NCBI RefSeq assembly: GCF_024399335.1
Contig: NZ_CP075339.1
Span: 1,612,001 to 1,676,000 of the forward strand
Reading direction: 5' to 3'
Length of the DNA: 64,000 bases
DNA from: Leucobacter aridicollis
GTDB lineage: Bacteria; Actinomycetota; Actinomycetes; Actinomycetales; Microbacteriaceae
Position 1 is the stretch's first letter; each line of letters starts with the position of its first letter. The notes below the pieces were generated by a model, which saw nothing but the letters and a program-made list of their open reading frames with translations, had not been told where the DNA came from and did no database searches. This document shows, in pieces, positions 44,555-52,783 of this stretch. The position numbers were made by a program, and so were the translations under genes.

Positions 44555-45825
44555 GAACATGGACTCCGCCGATAGTTCCTGAGCTTCCCGGGGCTGGCGA
44601 AGCGCCCAAGCTCTTCAACACGGCAAAGGGACGGCTTGAGCACCCAGCGATCCAGGACGATCGCGCCACACTCTACGTTTGCGGACTCACACCGTACGAC
44701 GCGACGCACATCGGGCACGCCTTCACATACCTGACATTCGACATCATGCAGCGTGCCTGGCGCGACGCCGGCATCGAGACTGTCTACGCGCAGAACATTA
44801 CCGACATCGACGACCCGCTTCTCGAGCGTGCGAACGCGACAAACGTCGACTGGCGGGCGCTTGCCGACGAGCAAATCGGGCTGTACCGCTCGGACATGCA
44901 CCGGATCGGGATGATCCCTCCCACGCATTTTGTCGCAGTGACCGAGGCGATCGACGAGATCGCGGACGGCGTGAACCGACTCATGGAACTCGGATACGCC
45001 TATCGCGTACCCACACCGGAGTCGGAGGCCGGCGACGACATCTACTTTGACGTCCGAGGCGCGCAGCAGCAGTCGCAGTGGCGGCTTGGCGACGTCGCGC
45101 CCTACGAGCGCGCGCTGCTCGAGACGCTAAGCGCCGAGCGCGGGGGTGACCCAGAGCGCGAGGGCAAGCGAGACGTCCTCGATCCGCTGCTGTGGCGCGC
45201 GGCGCGCGAGGGGGAGCCGAGCTGGGGCTCAGTCGTCGGCGAGGGCCGGCCAGGCTGGCACATCGAGTGCACGGTCATCGCCCAGCAGGCGCTCGGAGAC
45301 CTGTTTACCGTGCAGGGCGGTGGCCACGACCTCGTCTTCCCGCACCACGAGTTCACGGCTGCACACGCGACGGCGCTCTCGGGTAAGCCGCTCGCGCACG
45401 CATACTGCCACGCTGCGCTCGTATCGTACGACGGACACAAAATGTCGAAGTCGCGTGGCAACCTTGTCTTCGTGTCGAAGCTGCTCGATGGCACGCACGC
45501 AGGCCACGCTGTCGACCCATCGGCGATCCGGCTCGCACTGCTCGCAAACCACTACCGGAGCGAGTGGGAGTGGTTCGACAGCGACCTCGAGCGCGCCGAG
45601 CGTCGGCTCGCTGCCTGGCGAGAGGGGCTCGAACGCGAGAGCGCCGAGCCGGCCTCGTCCGCTGCGGTGCTCCAACAGCTTCGCGCCGCCCTCGCAAACG
45701 ACCTCGACACGCCAGTCATGCTCGCGACGCTCGACGCAGCCCTCGACGCGGGTGTCGACGATCCCTGCCTCGTCGCGAACGCCGTCCAGGCACTGCTCGG
45801 CGTCAGGCTGCAGCCGGAGGAGTAG
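44551..45825 (+). CDS. mshC: Cysteine:1D-myo-inosityl 2-amino-2-deoxy-alpha-D-glucopyranoside ligase
   Basis: ATP-dependent ligase of mycothiol biosynthesis, a paralogue of cysteinyl-tRNA synthetase. The 424-residue protein has [19 protein letters not shown] with the zinc Cys and HIGH motif (residues about 42-60), [18 protein letters not shown] and the KMSKS motif HKMSKSRGN (about 295-303). It lacks the anticodon-binding C terminus of CysRS. GTG start inside the uppP stop. Its presence places the organism among actinobacteria. Confidence 0.95.
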   Translation: MRTWTPPIVPELPGAGEAPKLFNTAKGRLEHPAIQDDRATLYVCGLTPYDATHIGHAFTYLTFDIMQRAWRDAGIETVYAQNITDIDDPLLERANATNVDWRALADEQIGLYRSDMHRIGMIPPTHFVAVTEAIDEIADGVNRLMELGYAYRVPTPESEAGDDIYFDVRGAQQQSQWRLGDVAPYERALLETLSAERGGDPEREGKRDVLDPLLWRAAREGEPSWGSVVGEGRPGWHIECTVIAQQALGDLFTVQGGGHDLVFPHHEFTAAHATALSGKPLAHAYCHAALVSYDGHKMSKSRGNLVFVSKLLDGTHAGHAVDPSAIRLALLANHYRSEWEWFDSDLERAERRLAAWREGLERESAEPASSAAVLQQLRAALANDLDTPVMLATLDAALDAGVDDPCLVANAVQALLGVRLQPEE

Positions 45826-45852
45826 CGAGCCAACCAGGATGCTCGGGGCGGT

Positions 45853-46824
45853 TCAGCGCTCAGGCTGGGGCGCCTCGGGATCCTGATCCTGGTCCGATTG
45901 GTCACTAGGCTCGTCGGCATCGCCGCGCGCATCCTGCTCGAGGAACTTCTCGAACTCGGCGGCGAGAGCATCGCCAGTCGTCTCCGCAGCGAGCGCGTCG
46001 TCGCGCGCCTCCTCGAGGCTGCGAATGTAGCGCGTCATGTCGTCATCGTTTTCGGCGATGCGGTTGATGTTCGATTCCCAATCGGTCGCCTGCGCGAAGA
46101 GCTCGCCGCGGGGGATCACGATGTCTAGCAGCTCCTCTAGCTTGTCGAGGATCGCGAGCGTCGCCTTTGGTGATGGCGCCGAGTGCACGTAGTGGGGCAC
46201 CTGCACCCAGAGAGCGAGGCTCGCAATAGTCGCGGTTTCAAGCGCCATCTCGATTGCAGTCACAATCCCGACGGGGCCTTCGTAGTCACTTCGTTCTGCC
46301 CCGTAGCGCTCCCGCACCTCGGGGTCCTCTGCCGTCACAGTCGTGATGATGGGGCGTGAGTGCGGGGCGTCCGAGTACATCGAGCCGAGGAGCACGACAA
46401 GGTCGACACCCCACACTTCGGCGAGTTCGACGACCTCGTCGGCGAAGTTCTCCCAGTCCCTCCCAGGCTCGTACCCCGGGAGGAAGAAGAGGTCGAGCAC
46501 AGGCGAGCCGTCGATCCGGGTGATCGCATCGGCGTCGCTCGTCTGAGACAGCTGTGCGTCCTGTCCCGGCCTGTGCACGGTCCCGTACAAGCGCGTGTCG
46601 GGCCAGTCGATCGTGCGCCGGCCACTCTCGTCGCGGTACATGCGCGGCCGCTGCAGCTGCAGATCGACGAAGCTCTCGCCGCCGATCACGTGCAACAGCT
46701 CCGCCTTCTGCAGCTTGATGAGATGCTGCACCGCCTCAGACGTAGCGTCACCAGCGTCGCTCCATCCCTGGAACGCAGCGATGAGCACGCGCGGTGCGAG
46801 GTCTGGGGCTGAAGAATCATTCAC
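45853..46824 (-). CDS. PAC2-family protein
   Basis: Protein of 323 residues with the PAC2 fold: RVLIAAFQGWSDAGDATSEA (residues 12-31), LLHVIGGESFVDLQLQRP, and VVLLGSMYSDAPHSRP near 150. The C-terminal tail (about 280-323) is acidic and Gln rich. Family members are related to proteasome assembly chaperones, but the bacterial role is not settled. Actinobacterial PAC2 genes commonly sit beside mshC, as here. Confidence 0.88.
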   Translation of the reverse strand: MNDSSAPDLAPRVLIAAFQGWSDAGDATSEAVQHLIKLQKAELLHVIGGESFVDLQLQRPRMYRDESGRRTIDWPDTRLYGTVHRPGQDAQLSQTSDADAITRIDGSPVLDLFFLPGYEPGRDWENFADEVVELAEVWGVDLVVLLGSMYSDAPHSRPIITTVTAEDPEVRERYGAERSDYEGPVGIVTAIEMALETATIASLALWVQVPHYVHSAPSPKATLAILDKLEELLDIVIPRGELFAQATDWESNINRIAENDDDMTRYIRSLEEARDDALAAETTGDALAAEFEKFLEQDARGDADEPSDQSDQDQDPEAPQPER

Positions 46825-46907
46825 CTGACCAGACTATCCCCAGGCGTGTGGCGGCTGCGCGCGGCGACTGGTCTTAGCGGTCCAGAGCGATGGGGCGGCG
46901 CTGGCGA

Positions 46908-46913
46908 TAGGAT
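46908..46913 (+). promoter_or_regulatory. -10 element of the HAD-TrmI gene, leaderless
   Basis: TAGGAT, 7 nt before the ATG at 46921. Confidence 0.5.
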
Positions 46914-46920
46914 TGTGAGA

Positions 46921-48759
46921 ATGACGACTGCGACGACACACGGCCTCCCTGCAGCCGCCCTCTGGGACATGGATGGCACGATCATCGACTCAGAACCGCT
47001 CTGGGTCAAGGCAGAGGTCGCGATGCTCGACCGCTACGGCCTCGCATTCCCGGCGGGAACCGAGACGCAGCTCGTCGGGCTTGGCCTTACCGCCGCAGCC
47101 GAGCGCTTCCAACAGATTGGCGTACCCCTGAGCGTCGATGAGATCATCAGCGAATGGTCGCGCGCGCTCGTAGCAGGGCTCGCCACGGAGGCGCCCAGGT
47201 GGATGCCGGGGGCACTCGAGCTGCTCGCAGGGTTCCGCGAGCTTGGAGTGCCGAACGTGCTCGTCACGATGTCAGTTCGCCCCATCGCAGATGCGGTCGT
47301 TGCGCTCCTGCCCGAGGGCACATTTTCGGCAGTCATCGCAGGCGATGAGGTGGAGCACGAAAAGCCCCACCCCGACCCCTACCTGCGCGGCGCGGCGGCA
47401 GCCGGCGCGATCGCTCGAGACTGCATTGCGTTTGAGGACTCGCGCCCGGGCGTCACGTCTGCAGTCGCGTCGGGCGCTGTCGTGATCGCGACGCCAGGTC
47501 TGGTACCGCTCGAGTCGGGGCTCGCCCACGACACACGGACAACGCTTTCCGGGCTCGACGCTGCCGGGGCGAGCGCCCTATGGGCGCGGCACCGCACCCA
47601 TCCAACCGAGGAGAAGACAGTGACCACTCACGAACACCACGCCGCCGAGGCGTCAGACGCCGCCGCACCAGCCGCCGGTGCCGCGGCAACCCCAGCGCTG
47701 CGTGGCCCGTTCCAGCTCGGCGATAGGGTGCAGCTCACGGGCCCCAAAGGGCGGATGAACACGATCACGCTGGAAACCGGCGGGGAGTTCCACAGTCACA
47801 AGGGCATGATCCGGCACGACGACATCGTCGGCGTACCGGACGCCTCGGTGATTTCCAACAGCAACGGTGAGGAGTACCTCGCGCTCAGGCCGCTGCTTTC
47901 CGACTTCGTGATGTCGATGCCCCGTGGGGCGGCGATCGTCTACCCCAAGGACGCTGCGCAGATCATCTCGCTCGCCGACATCTTCCCCGGAGCCCGCGTT
48001 GTCGAAGCCGGCGTCGGCTCGGGCGCGCTCTCGCTCCACCTGCTGCGCGCTGTCGGACCGGAGGGCGAAGTGCACTCGTTCGAGCGGCGCGAAGAGTTCG
48101 CAGACATCGCCCGCGCGAACGCACGCGCCTACGTAGGGGCGGATCCCGCGAACTGGACTGTGCGCGTCGGCGACCTGCAGGAGGCGCTGCCAAGCGCCCT
48201 TGAGCCCGGCTCGGTCGATCGTGTCGTGCTCGACATGCTCGCGCCGTGGGAGTGTGTGGGAGTTACCTCCGAGGCGCTCGCACCAGGCGGTGTCGTCATT
48301 TGCTACGTCGCGACGGTCACGCAGCTCTCGCGCACCGTCGAAGAGTTTCGTCGTTCTGGGCTATTCACGCACCCGCAGGCGTCAGAGACGATGGTCCGCG
48401 GCTGGCACGTCGAGGGCCTCGCGGTTCGGCCAGACCACCGAATGGTCGGGCACACGGGGTTCCTTGTCACCGCGCGCAAACTCGCCCCCGGCACGAACCT
48501 GCCGAGCTTGAAGCGCCGTGCATCAAAGAGTGACTTCACCGACGCCGACATGGCGAGTTGGCTGCCAGACATGGGGGAAGGCGGCGACTCCGAAGCTTGG
48601 AGCGAGGAGAACGTCGGCCAGCTCGTGAAGAGCGACAAGATTCTGCGAAAGAAAGCGCGTGAGGCGAAGCGGATTGCAGACCATCGAGTTGGCGCCACCG
48701 ACCCAGCTGCTGACCAGGCTGAAACCGTCGGCACCGCGCCTGACGCCAACGAGAAGTAA
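46921..48759 (+). CDS. HAD hydrolase fused in frame to tRNA (adenine-58-N1)-methyltransferase
   Basis: One open frame of 612 residues with two proteins' worth of domains. Residues about 1-230 are a HAD phosphatase (AALWDMDGTIIDSEPLWV with the nucleophile Asp, later FEDSRPGVTSA). A low-complexity Ala-rich link (about 235-260) follows. Residues about 262-550 are TrmI/TRM61 with GPFQLGDRVQLTGPKGR, SAM motif VVEAGVGSGALSLHLL and VLDMLAPWECV. There is no stop between them. GTG 47620, with GAGGAG upstream, is in frame and could start TrmI alone. Either a true fusion or a gene nested in frame is possible. Confidence 0.85.
   Translation: MTTATTHGLPAAALWDMDGTIIDSEPLWVKAEVAMLDRYGLAFPAGTETQLVGLGLTAAAERFQQIGVPLSVDEIISEWSRALVAGLATEAPRWMPGALELLAGFRELGVPNVLVTMSVRPIADAVVALLPEGTFSAVIAGDEVEHEKPHPDPYLRGAAAAGAIARDCIAFEDSRPGVTSAVASGAVVIATPGLVPLESGLAHDTRTTLSGLDAAGASALWARHRTHPTEEKTVTTHEHHAAEASDAAAPAAGAAATPALRGPFQLGDRVQLTGPKGRMNTITLETGGEFHSHKGMIRHDDIVGVPDASVISNSNGEEYLALRPLLSDFVMSMPRGAAIVYPKDAAQIISLADIFPGARVVEAGVGSGALSLHLLRAVGPEGEVHSFERREEFADIARANARAYVGADPANWTVRVGDLQEALPSALEPGSVDRVVLDMLAPWECVGVTSEALAPGGVVICYVATVTQLSRTVEEFRRSGLFTHPQASETMVRGWHVEGLAVRPDHRMVGHTGFLVTARKLAPGTNLPSLKRRASKSDFTDADMASWLPDMGEGGDSEAWSEENVGQLVKSDKILRKKAREAKRIADHRVGATDPAADQAETVGTAPDANEK
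47620..48759 (+). CDS. trmI: TrmI from internal start (alternative product of the fused frame)
   Basis: Reading from GTG 47620, preceded by GAGGAG 6 nt upstream, gives a 379-residue TrmI with the normal start of the family (GPFQLGDRV at about residue 28). TrmI methylates N1 of A58 in the T loop of tRNAs. In relatives the HAD and trmI genes are usually separate. The internal site would let the cell make both fused and free enzyme. The acidic and basic C-terminal tail beyond residue about 300 is an actinobacterial-type extension. Confidence 0.6.
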   Translation: MTTHEHHAAEASDAAAPAAGAAATPALRGPFQLGDRVQLTGPKGRMNTITLETGGEFHSHKGMIRHDDIVGVPDASVISNSNGEEYLALRPLLSDFVMSMPRGAAIVYPKDAAQIISLADIFPGARVVEAGVGSGALSLHLLRAVGPEGEVHSFERREEFADIARANARAYVGADPANWTVRVGDLQEALPSALEPGSVDRVVLDMLAPWECVGVTSEALAPGGVVICYVATVTQLSRTVEEFRRSGLFTHPQASETMVRGWHVEGLAVRPDHRMVGHTGFLVTARKLAPGTNLPSLKRRASKSDFTDADMASWLPDMGEGGDSEAWSEENVGQLVKSDKILRKKAREAKRIADHRVGATDPAADQAETVGTAPDANEK

Positions 48760-48784
48760 GACCAGACCCCCAGCGCGTACCCGG

Positions 48785-48790
48785 TAGGAT
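48785..48790 (+). promoter_or_regulatory. -10 element of the FKBP-like lipoprotein gene
   Basis: TAGGAT, about 37 nt before the ATG at 48828, giving a normal leader with GAGAGGTG as ribosome-binding site. Confidence 0.4.
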
Positions 48791-48827
48791 GGCCAGGTTC
48801 GCATTCGACGCACTCGAGAGGTGTTCC

Positions 48828-49766
48828 ATGCTTCGTCGCATTGCCCCCGTGGTACTCACCGTTGCTGTTTCAGCAGCAGTTCTGACAGGCTGCAGCTCGG
48901 CTGACACAGCCGGCGTTGATCGCGCAGACTGCACCCCGACGCTCGGCGCGGGCGCGCTGAGCGACAGCGTCGTCGTGCTCGGTGGATTCGGCACGGCTCC
49001 CGAGGTCTCGATCCCAGCTGACACCACGGCGACTGTTTCGCAGCGCTCGATCGTCGACAGCGCATCCGCGAAGGCGGGCGCCCAGCCCGCGGGGAACAAC
49101 ACGATTGCCTCGGTAAACTTCGCGTTCTACGATCAGGGCACCGGCGAGAAGCTCTTCGAGAGCGCAGGTTTCGGCGGTCAGAACTCCACGAATGAGTTCT
49201 TCATGGTCTCGGACGAGTCGATGAACCCGCTCACCGCTGCCATCGAGTGCGCGGTTCCCGGCGAGCGCGTCGTGCTCGCGCTCAGCCCCGAGGACGCCCT
49301 GCCGCTGCGCCAGCAGATCGGCGGCACCCCAGAAGCCGCGCTCGTGGCTGTAATGGACGTCGAGGGCGTTTCAGAGCTCCAGGCATCAGGCCGTACGAAG
49401 GGGCTACCGAACGGATTCCCCGCGGTCGTTACCGACGAGAACGGCGTCCCCGGCGTCGTGCTTCCCCCGCGCGATGCGCCAGTTGGGATCGAATCTGGCG
49501 TGCGAATCGCTGGATCGGGCGAAAAGGTTGAAGCCGAGGGGCGCCTGCTTGTTCAGATGCTCGCAGTGAGCTGGGACGGGTCAGTGCTCTCGAACACCTG
49601 GACAGCCGGTGGGCCGCAGCTACTCCCCGGTGAAACAGAGTCAGCGGCGCAGGGCCTTGCCTTCCGTGAGGAGCTCACGGGTAAGAACGTCGGTTCGCAG
49701 GTCGTCGTCACCGAGGGCGGGGACAGCGCCCGCGTCATGGTGATCGACATTCTCGCGGTGGGATAA
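48828..49766 (+). CDS. FKBP-like peptidyl-prolyl isomerase lipoprotein
   Basis: Protein of 312 residues with a lipoprotein signal peptide: MLRRIAPVVLTVAVSAAVL then LTGC, lipidated Cys near residue 23. Two degenerate FKBP-like units follow: VNFAFYDQGTGEKLFESAGF to PGERVVLALSPEDAL (about residues 93-160), and LLVQMLAVSWDGSVLSNTW to VGSQVVVTEG (about 240-300). Many active-site aromatics of FKBP are missing, so catalysis is doubtful. Anchored outside the membrane, it may help fold secreted proteins. It lies upstream of pafB, a common neighbour in Microbacteriaceae. Confidence 0.75.
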   Translation: MLRRIAPVVLTVAVSAAVLTGCSSADTAGVDRADCTPTLGAGALSDSVVVLGGFGTAPEVSIPADTTATVSQRSIVDSASAKAGAQPAGNNTIASVNFAFYDQGTGEKLFESAGFGGQNSTNEFFMVSDESMNPLTAAIECAVPGERVVLALSPEDALPLRQQIGGTPEAALVAVMDVEGVSELQASGRTKGLPNGFPAVVTDENGVPGVVLPPRDAPVGIESGVRIAGSGEKVEAEGRLLVQMLAVSWDGSVLSNTWTAGGPQLLPGETESAAQGLAFREELTGKNVGSQVVVTEGGDSARVMVIDILAVG

Positions 49767-49779
49767 CACGGGGTCACGA

Positions 49780-50844
49780 GTGGCCCGGTCTAAGGTTCCG
49801 AGCGAAGAACGCGTATTCAGCCTTGTGCTCGCACTCGTTGCGAGCACAAGCGGTCTGACGAAGCACGAGCTGCTCTCTTCCGTCTACGGCTACTCAGACA
49901 GGTACCGAGAGGACGCGCAGCGGGCCTCGCTTGAGCGTCAGTTTGAGCGCGACAAAGAGCAGCTGCGCGAGCTCGGAATTCCAGTCGAGGCGGTCGACTC
50001 GCCGGGTGAACCGGGCAACAACCAGCTCACGCGCTATCGCATCTCAAAGGCAGCGCTACAGGTCCCGCCCGGGCTGAGCTTCACCGACCGAGAACTCATG
50101 ATGCTCCGCATGGCGGTGCTCGCGTGGCGGGAGGGCAGCCTCACCGACGAAGCTCGGCGAGCTGCGATGAAACTCGAATCACTCGGCGGTGGGCGCGACG
50201 CGCCAAGCATCGGTGTGAACGCGGGTTTTGGCACAGCGGAACCTTCGGCGCCGGCGCTGCTCGCCGCCGTGGAGGCTGGGCAGCTCGTCGAGTTCGACTA
50301 CCAACTGCCCGACCGCGACGCACCCCTCGCGCGTCGTGTCTATCCATTGCAGTTGCACCGGTTCGAAGGGCGGTGGCACCTGATCGCGTTCGACGCGCAC
50401 CGGGCCGCGACGCGCGTGTTCCTCCTCGCGAGGATCTCGGGCACTGTGACTGTGTGCGAGCCAACGGCAACCGATCCTGCCCGGCCGGACGAACCTGCCG
50501 CGCTTATCCGGCTCGCGGTTGCCGAGATGCAGGCGTTGCAGCGCGAGACCCGCGCAACTGTGCGCGTGCGGACGCACTCGCGCGCCGACGCGCGGTTCTC
50601 CCGGGGCGCCGTGGTGTGTTCTGAGGACGCCGGCTCGCGGGTGCTCGAGTTCGGCACTGTTGACATGCACGAACTCGCCGCGATAGTCGCGAGCTACGGC
50701 TCGGATGCCGTCGCCCTCGAGCCACCCGAGCTGCGTGCCAGAGTGATCGAACTCTTGCGCGCGGTGGATTCGAAGCACGGTGGGACGCCGCCTTGCTGGG
50801 TCGCGGATCAGTCGCCCGCCGAATCTGACGGGAGAGACCGCTGA
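49780..50844 (+). CDS. pafB: WYL-domain regulator PafB
   Basis: DNA-damage-response transcription factor of 354 residues. The N-terminal winged HTH (ERVFSLVLALVASTSGLTKH, with a recognition helix in the following stretch) is followed by a WYL domain. The WYL domain shows LVEFDYQLPDRDAPLARRV and VYPLQLHRFEGRWHLIAFD. PafB and PafC form the heterodimer that senses single-stranded DNA in actinobacteria. GTG 49780 follows a GGGG at 8-9 nt. The stop shares one base with pafC. Confidence 0.9.
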   Translation: MARSKVPSEERVFSLVLALVASTSGLTKHELLSSVYGYSDRYREDAQRASLERQFERDKEQLRELGIPVEAVDSPGEPGNNQLTRYRISKAALQVPPGLSFTDRELMMLRMAVLAWREGSLTDEARRAAMKLESLGGGRDAPSIGVNAGFGTAEPSAPALLAAVEAGQLVEFDYQLPDRDAPLARRVYPLQLHRFEGRWHLIAFDAHRAATRVFLLARISGTVTVCEPTATDPARPDEPAALIRLAVAEMQALQRETRATVRVRTHSRADARFSRGAVVCSEDAGSRVLEFGTVDMHELAAIVASYGSDAVALEPPELRARVIELLRAVDSKHGGTPPCWVADQSPAESDGRDR

Positions 50845-51866
50845 TGGCGAGACCACTGCTCGCAAGCGACAAGGTGCTGCTGCTCCTGTCGCTTGTGCCG
50901 TACCTCAGGGAACACGGCCCGACGCCAATTCCCGAACTTGCGCGGACCTTCGAGGTCGAGCCACGGATGCTGCGGAGCCTCATCGCTTTTCTCGGCACCG
51001 CAGGCATCCCAGGGGAGACGCTGTCGTACCAGCACAATGACCTGTTTGACATTGACTGGGACGAGTTCGAGGAGCGTGATACTGTCTCGCTCACGCAGAC
51101 TGTCGCAATTGACGACACGCCGAGGTTCACTGGCGTCGAGACCGCCGCGCTGCTCGCGGGACTCGCGGCGCTTCAGCCGCTTCTGGAGCCAGCCGACGCC
51201 CAGGTCGCGGCGGATCTCGGCGCTCGCCTCGGTGCGGCTATGGGATCGGCGCAGGTGCCGTCTGTGGCGGTCTCACAGACTGACCATGACGGCAACCTTT
51301 CGCTCATCGTTCGCGCGATCGAGCGGGGAGACCGCGTACGCTTCAGCTACCGCGACGCGGCTGGCGATGAGAGCTCTCGCACCGTTGTTCCCCAGTCGCT
51401 TACTGAACGGGAGGGCGTCTGGTACGTGCACGGTTACAACGTTGAACGCGCAGCCGACAGGACGTTTAGCGTTGCGCAGCTCAGCCAGCTCACTGCCCTG
51501 GACAGCGACAGTGCGACTCCGGTTTCCGCCGATGCCGCGGAATCAGATACCTCCGGCAGATCACCGCAATTGCCCGGTGGTGACGCGGCCGATACCCGGC
51601 CAACTCGCGCCGGAACCGAGATCCTCGCCGTCGTGCCCACGCGACTACTCGGCGCGATCCGCGGATTCGCGCCTGAGGTTGTGACGAAGCACGAACGCCC
51701 GCTACCCGAGGGTGCGTGCCTCGTGCGCATTGACGCCTGGCACCCCGGTGCGGCCGTGCGGCTCGCCCAGCACGGGCCGGGTGAGATTGAGATTGTTGCG
51801 CCGCATGCAGCACGTGTTGCTGTGAGCGAGTGGGCCGAGTCAGCCCTCTGGGCATACGGCGAGTAG
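50844..51866 (+). CDS. pafC: WYL-domain regulator PafC
   Basis: Partner of PafB, 340 residues. HTH region LLLLSLVPYLREHGPTPIPE and LARTFEVEPRMLRSLIAFLG, then the WYL domain VRAIERGDRVRFSYRDAAGD, with VPQSLTEREGVWYVHGYNVE in place of the typical WYL strand. An acidic Ser-rich insertion (about residues 210-255) is unusual in length. The ATG overlaps the pafB stop by one base (TGATG). Followed by tatC after 38 nt; tatA, which often stands here, is absent. Confidence 0.88.
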   Translation: MARPLLASDKVLLLLSLVPYLREHGPTPIPELARTFEVEPRMLRSLIAFLGTAGIPGETLSYQHNDLFDIDWDEFEERDTVSLTQTVAIDDTPRFTGVETAALLAGLAALQPLLEPADAQVAADLGARLGAAMGSAQVPSVAVSQTDHDGNLSLIVRAIERGDRVRFSYRDAAGDESSRTVVPQSLTEREGVWYVHGYNVERAADRTFSVAQLSQLTALDSDSATPVSADAAESDTSGRSPQLPGGDAADTRPTRAGTEILAVVPTRLLGAIRGFAPEVVTKHERPLPEGACLVRIDAWHPGAAVRLAQHGPGEIEIVAPHAARVAVSEWAESALWAYGE

Positions 51867-51892
51867 CGCGGCTTTCAAGAGGCAGAAAACGA

Positions 51893-51898
51893 TACACT
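51893..51898 (+). promoter_or_regulatory. -10 element of tatC, leaderless
   Basis: TACACT, 6 nt before the ATG at 51905. It suggests tatC-helY-lnt can be transcribed apart from pafBC. Confidence 0.5.
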
Positions 51899-51904
51899 GA
51901 CGCC

Positions 51905-52783
51905 ATGGCGAAAGAGGGACGCGGCCCGCGTAACCGAGAAGGACGAATGAGCCTTGGCGAGCATCTCGTCGAACTCAGAAAGCGCCTGATGTACGCCGCG
52001 CTCGGGCTCGTGGTTGGGCTCGTCGGTGGCTTTCTCGCTGTCGACTGGGTGTGGGACATGCTGCGCGAACCGATCAACGCGCTCCAGCTACAGGGCCGCA
52101 ACGCTACCCTCACGTACGGTGCAATCACGGAAGCGTTCGACCTGCGGATTCAGATCGCGCTCTTCATCGCCGTCGTCATCTCCGCTCCGATCTGGCTGTA
52201 CCAGGTGTGGGCGTTTCTCGCCCCCGGTCTCAACCGCAAGGAGAAACTGTACGGTGTCGGGTTCCTCGCGGCCGCAGTTCCACTCTTTCTCGCTGGTGTC
52301 TACGCTGCCTGGTCGGTGCTGCCGAACATCGTGCGCCTCATGGCGACCTTTCAGCCCTCCGAAGACGCGTTTTTCTTGAGCGCCAGGCTCTACATTGACT
52401 TCTCAGTAAAGCTCATGCTCGCTGTCGGGGTCGGCTTCGTCATGCCAGTCGTGCTCGTCATGCTGAACTTCGTCGGCATTATTCGCGGAAAGACCATCCT
52501 CAAGGGGTGGCGAGTTGCGATCCTCATCATTGTGCTCTTCGCGGCCCTCACCACGCCCGCCGCCGACCTCTGGAGCATGTTCCTGCTCGCGGTGCCGATG
52601 GTGCTGCTCTACTTTATTGCCGTCGGTATTGCGATCTTGCACGACCGCCGCGTCGATAAGCGGCGCGCCGCGGAGTTTGCCGAGTACGGCATCGACATGA
52701 GTGACCCCGATCTCAGCGAACTCGACAACGACGCCCCAAATGCCCGGCCCGCCAAGCCCCGAGAGGCAAACACAGACACGTGA
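51905..52783 (+). CDS. tatC: Sec-independent protein translocase TatC
   Basis: Six-helix membrane protein of 292 residues, the receptor core of the Tat system for folded proteins. It shows the N-terminal signature MSLGEHLVELRKRLMYA (about residues 15-31), the PIWLYQVWAFLAPGLNRKEK loop (about 95-115) and YIDFSVKLMLAVGVGFVMP. The C-terminal tail is long and acidic. The ATG at 51905 is supported by a -10 6 nt upstream. tatA must be elsewhere. The stop overlaps helY (GTGA). Confidence 0.94.
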   Translation: MAKEGRGPRNREGRMSLGEHLVELRKRLMYAALGLVVGLVGGFLAVDWVWDMLREPINALQLQGRNATLTYGAITEAFDLRIQIALFIAVVISAPIWLYQVWAFLAPGLNRKEKLYGVGFLAAAVPLFLAGVYAAWSVLPNIVRLMATFQPSEDAFFLSARLYIDFSVKLMLAVGVGFVMPVVLVMLNFVGIIRGKTILKGWRVAILIIVLFAALTTPAADLWSMFLLAVPMVLLYFIAVGIAILHDRRVDKRRAAEFAEYGIDMSDPDLSELDNDAPNARPAKPREANTDT

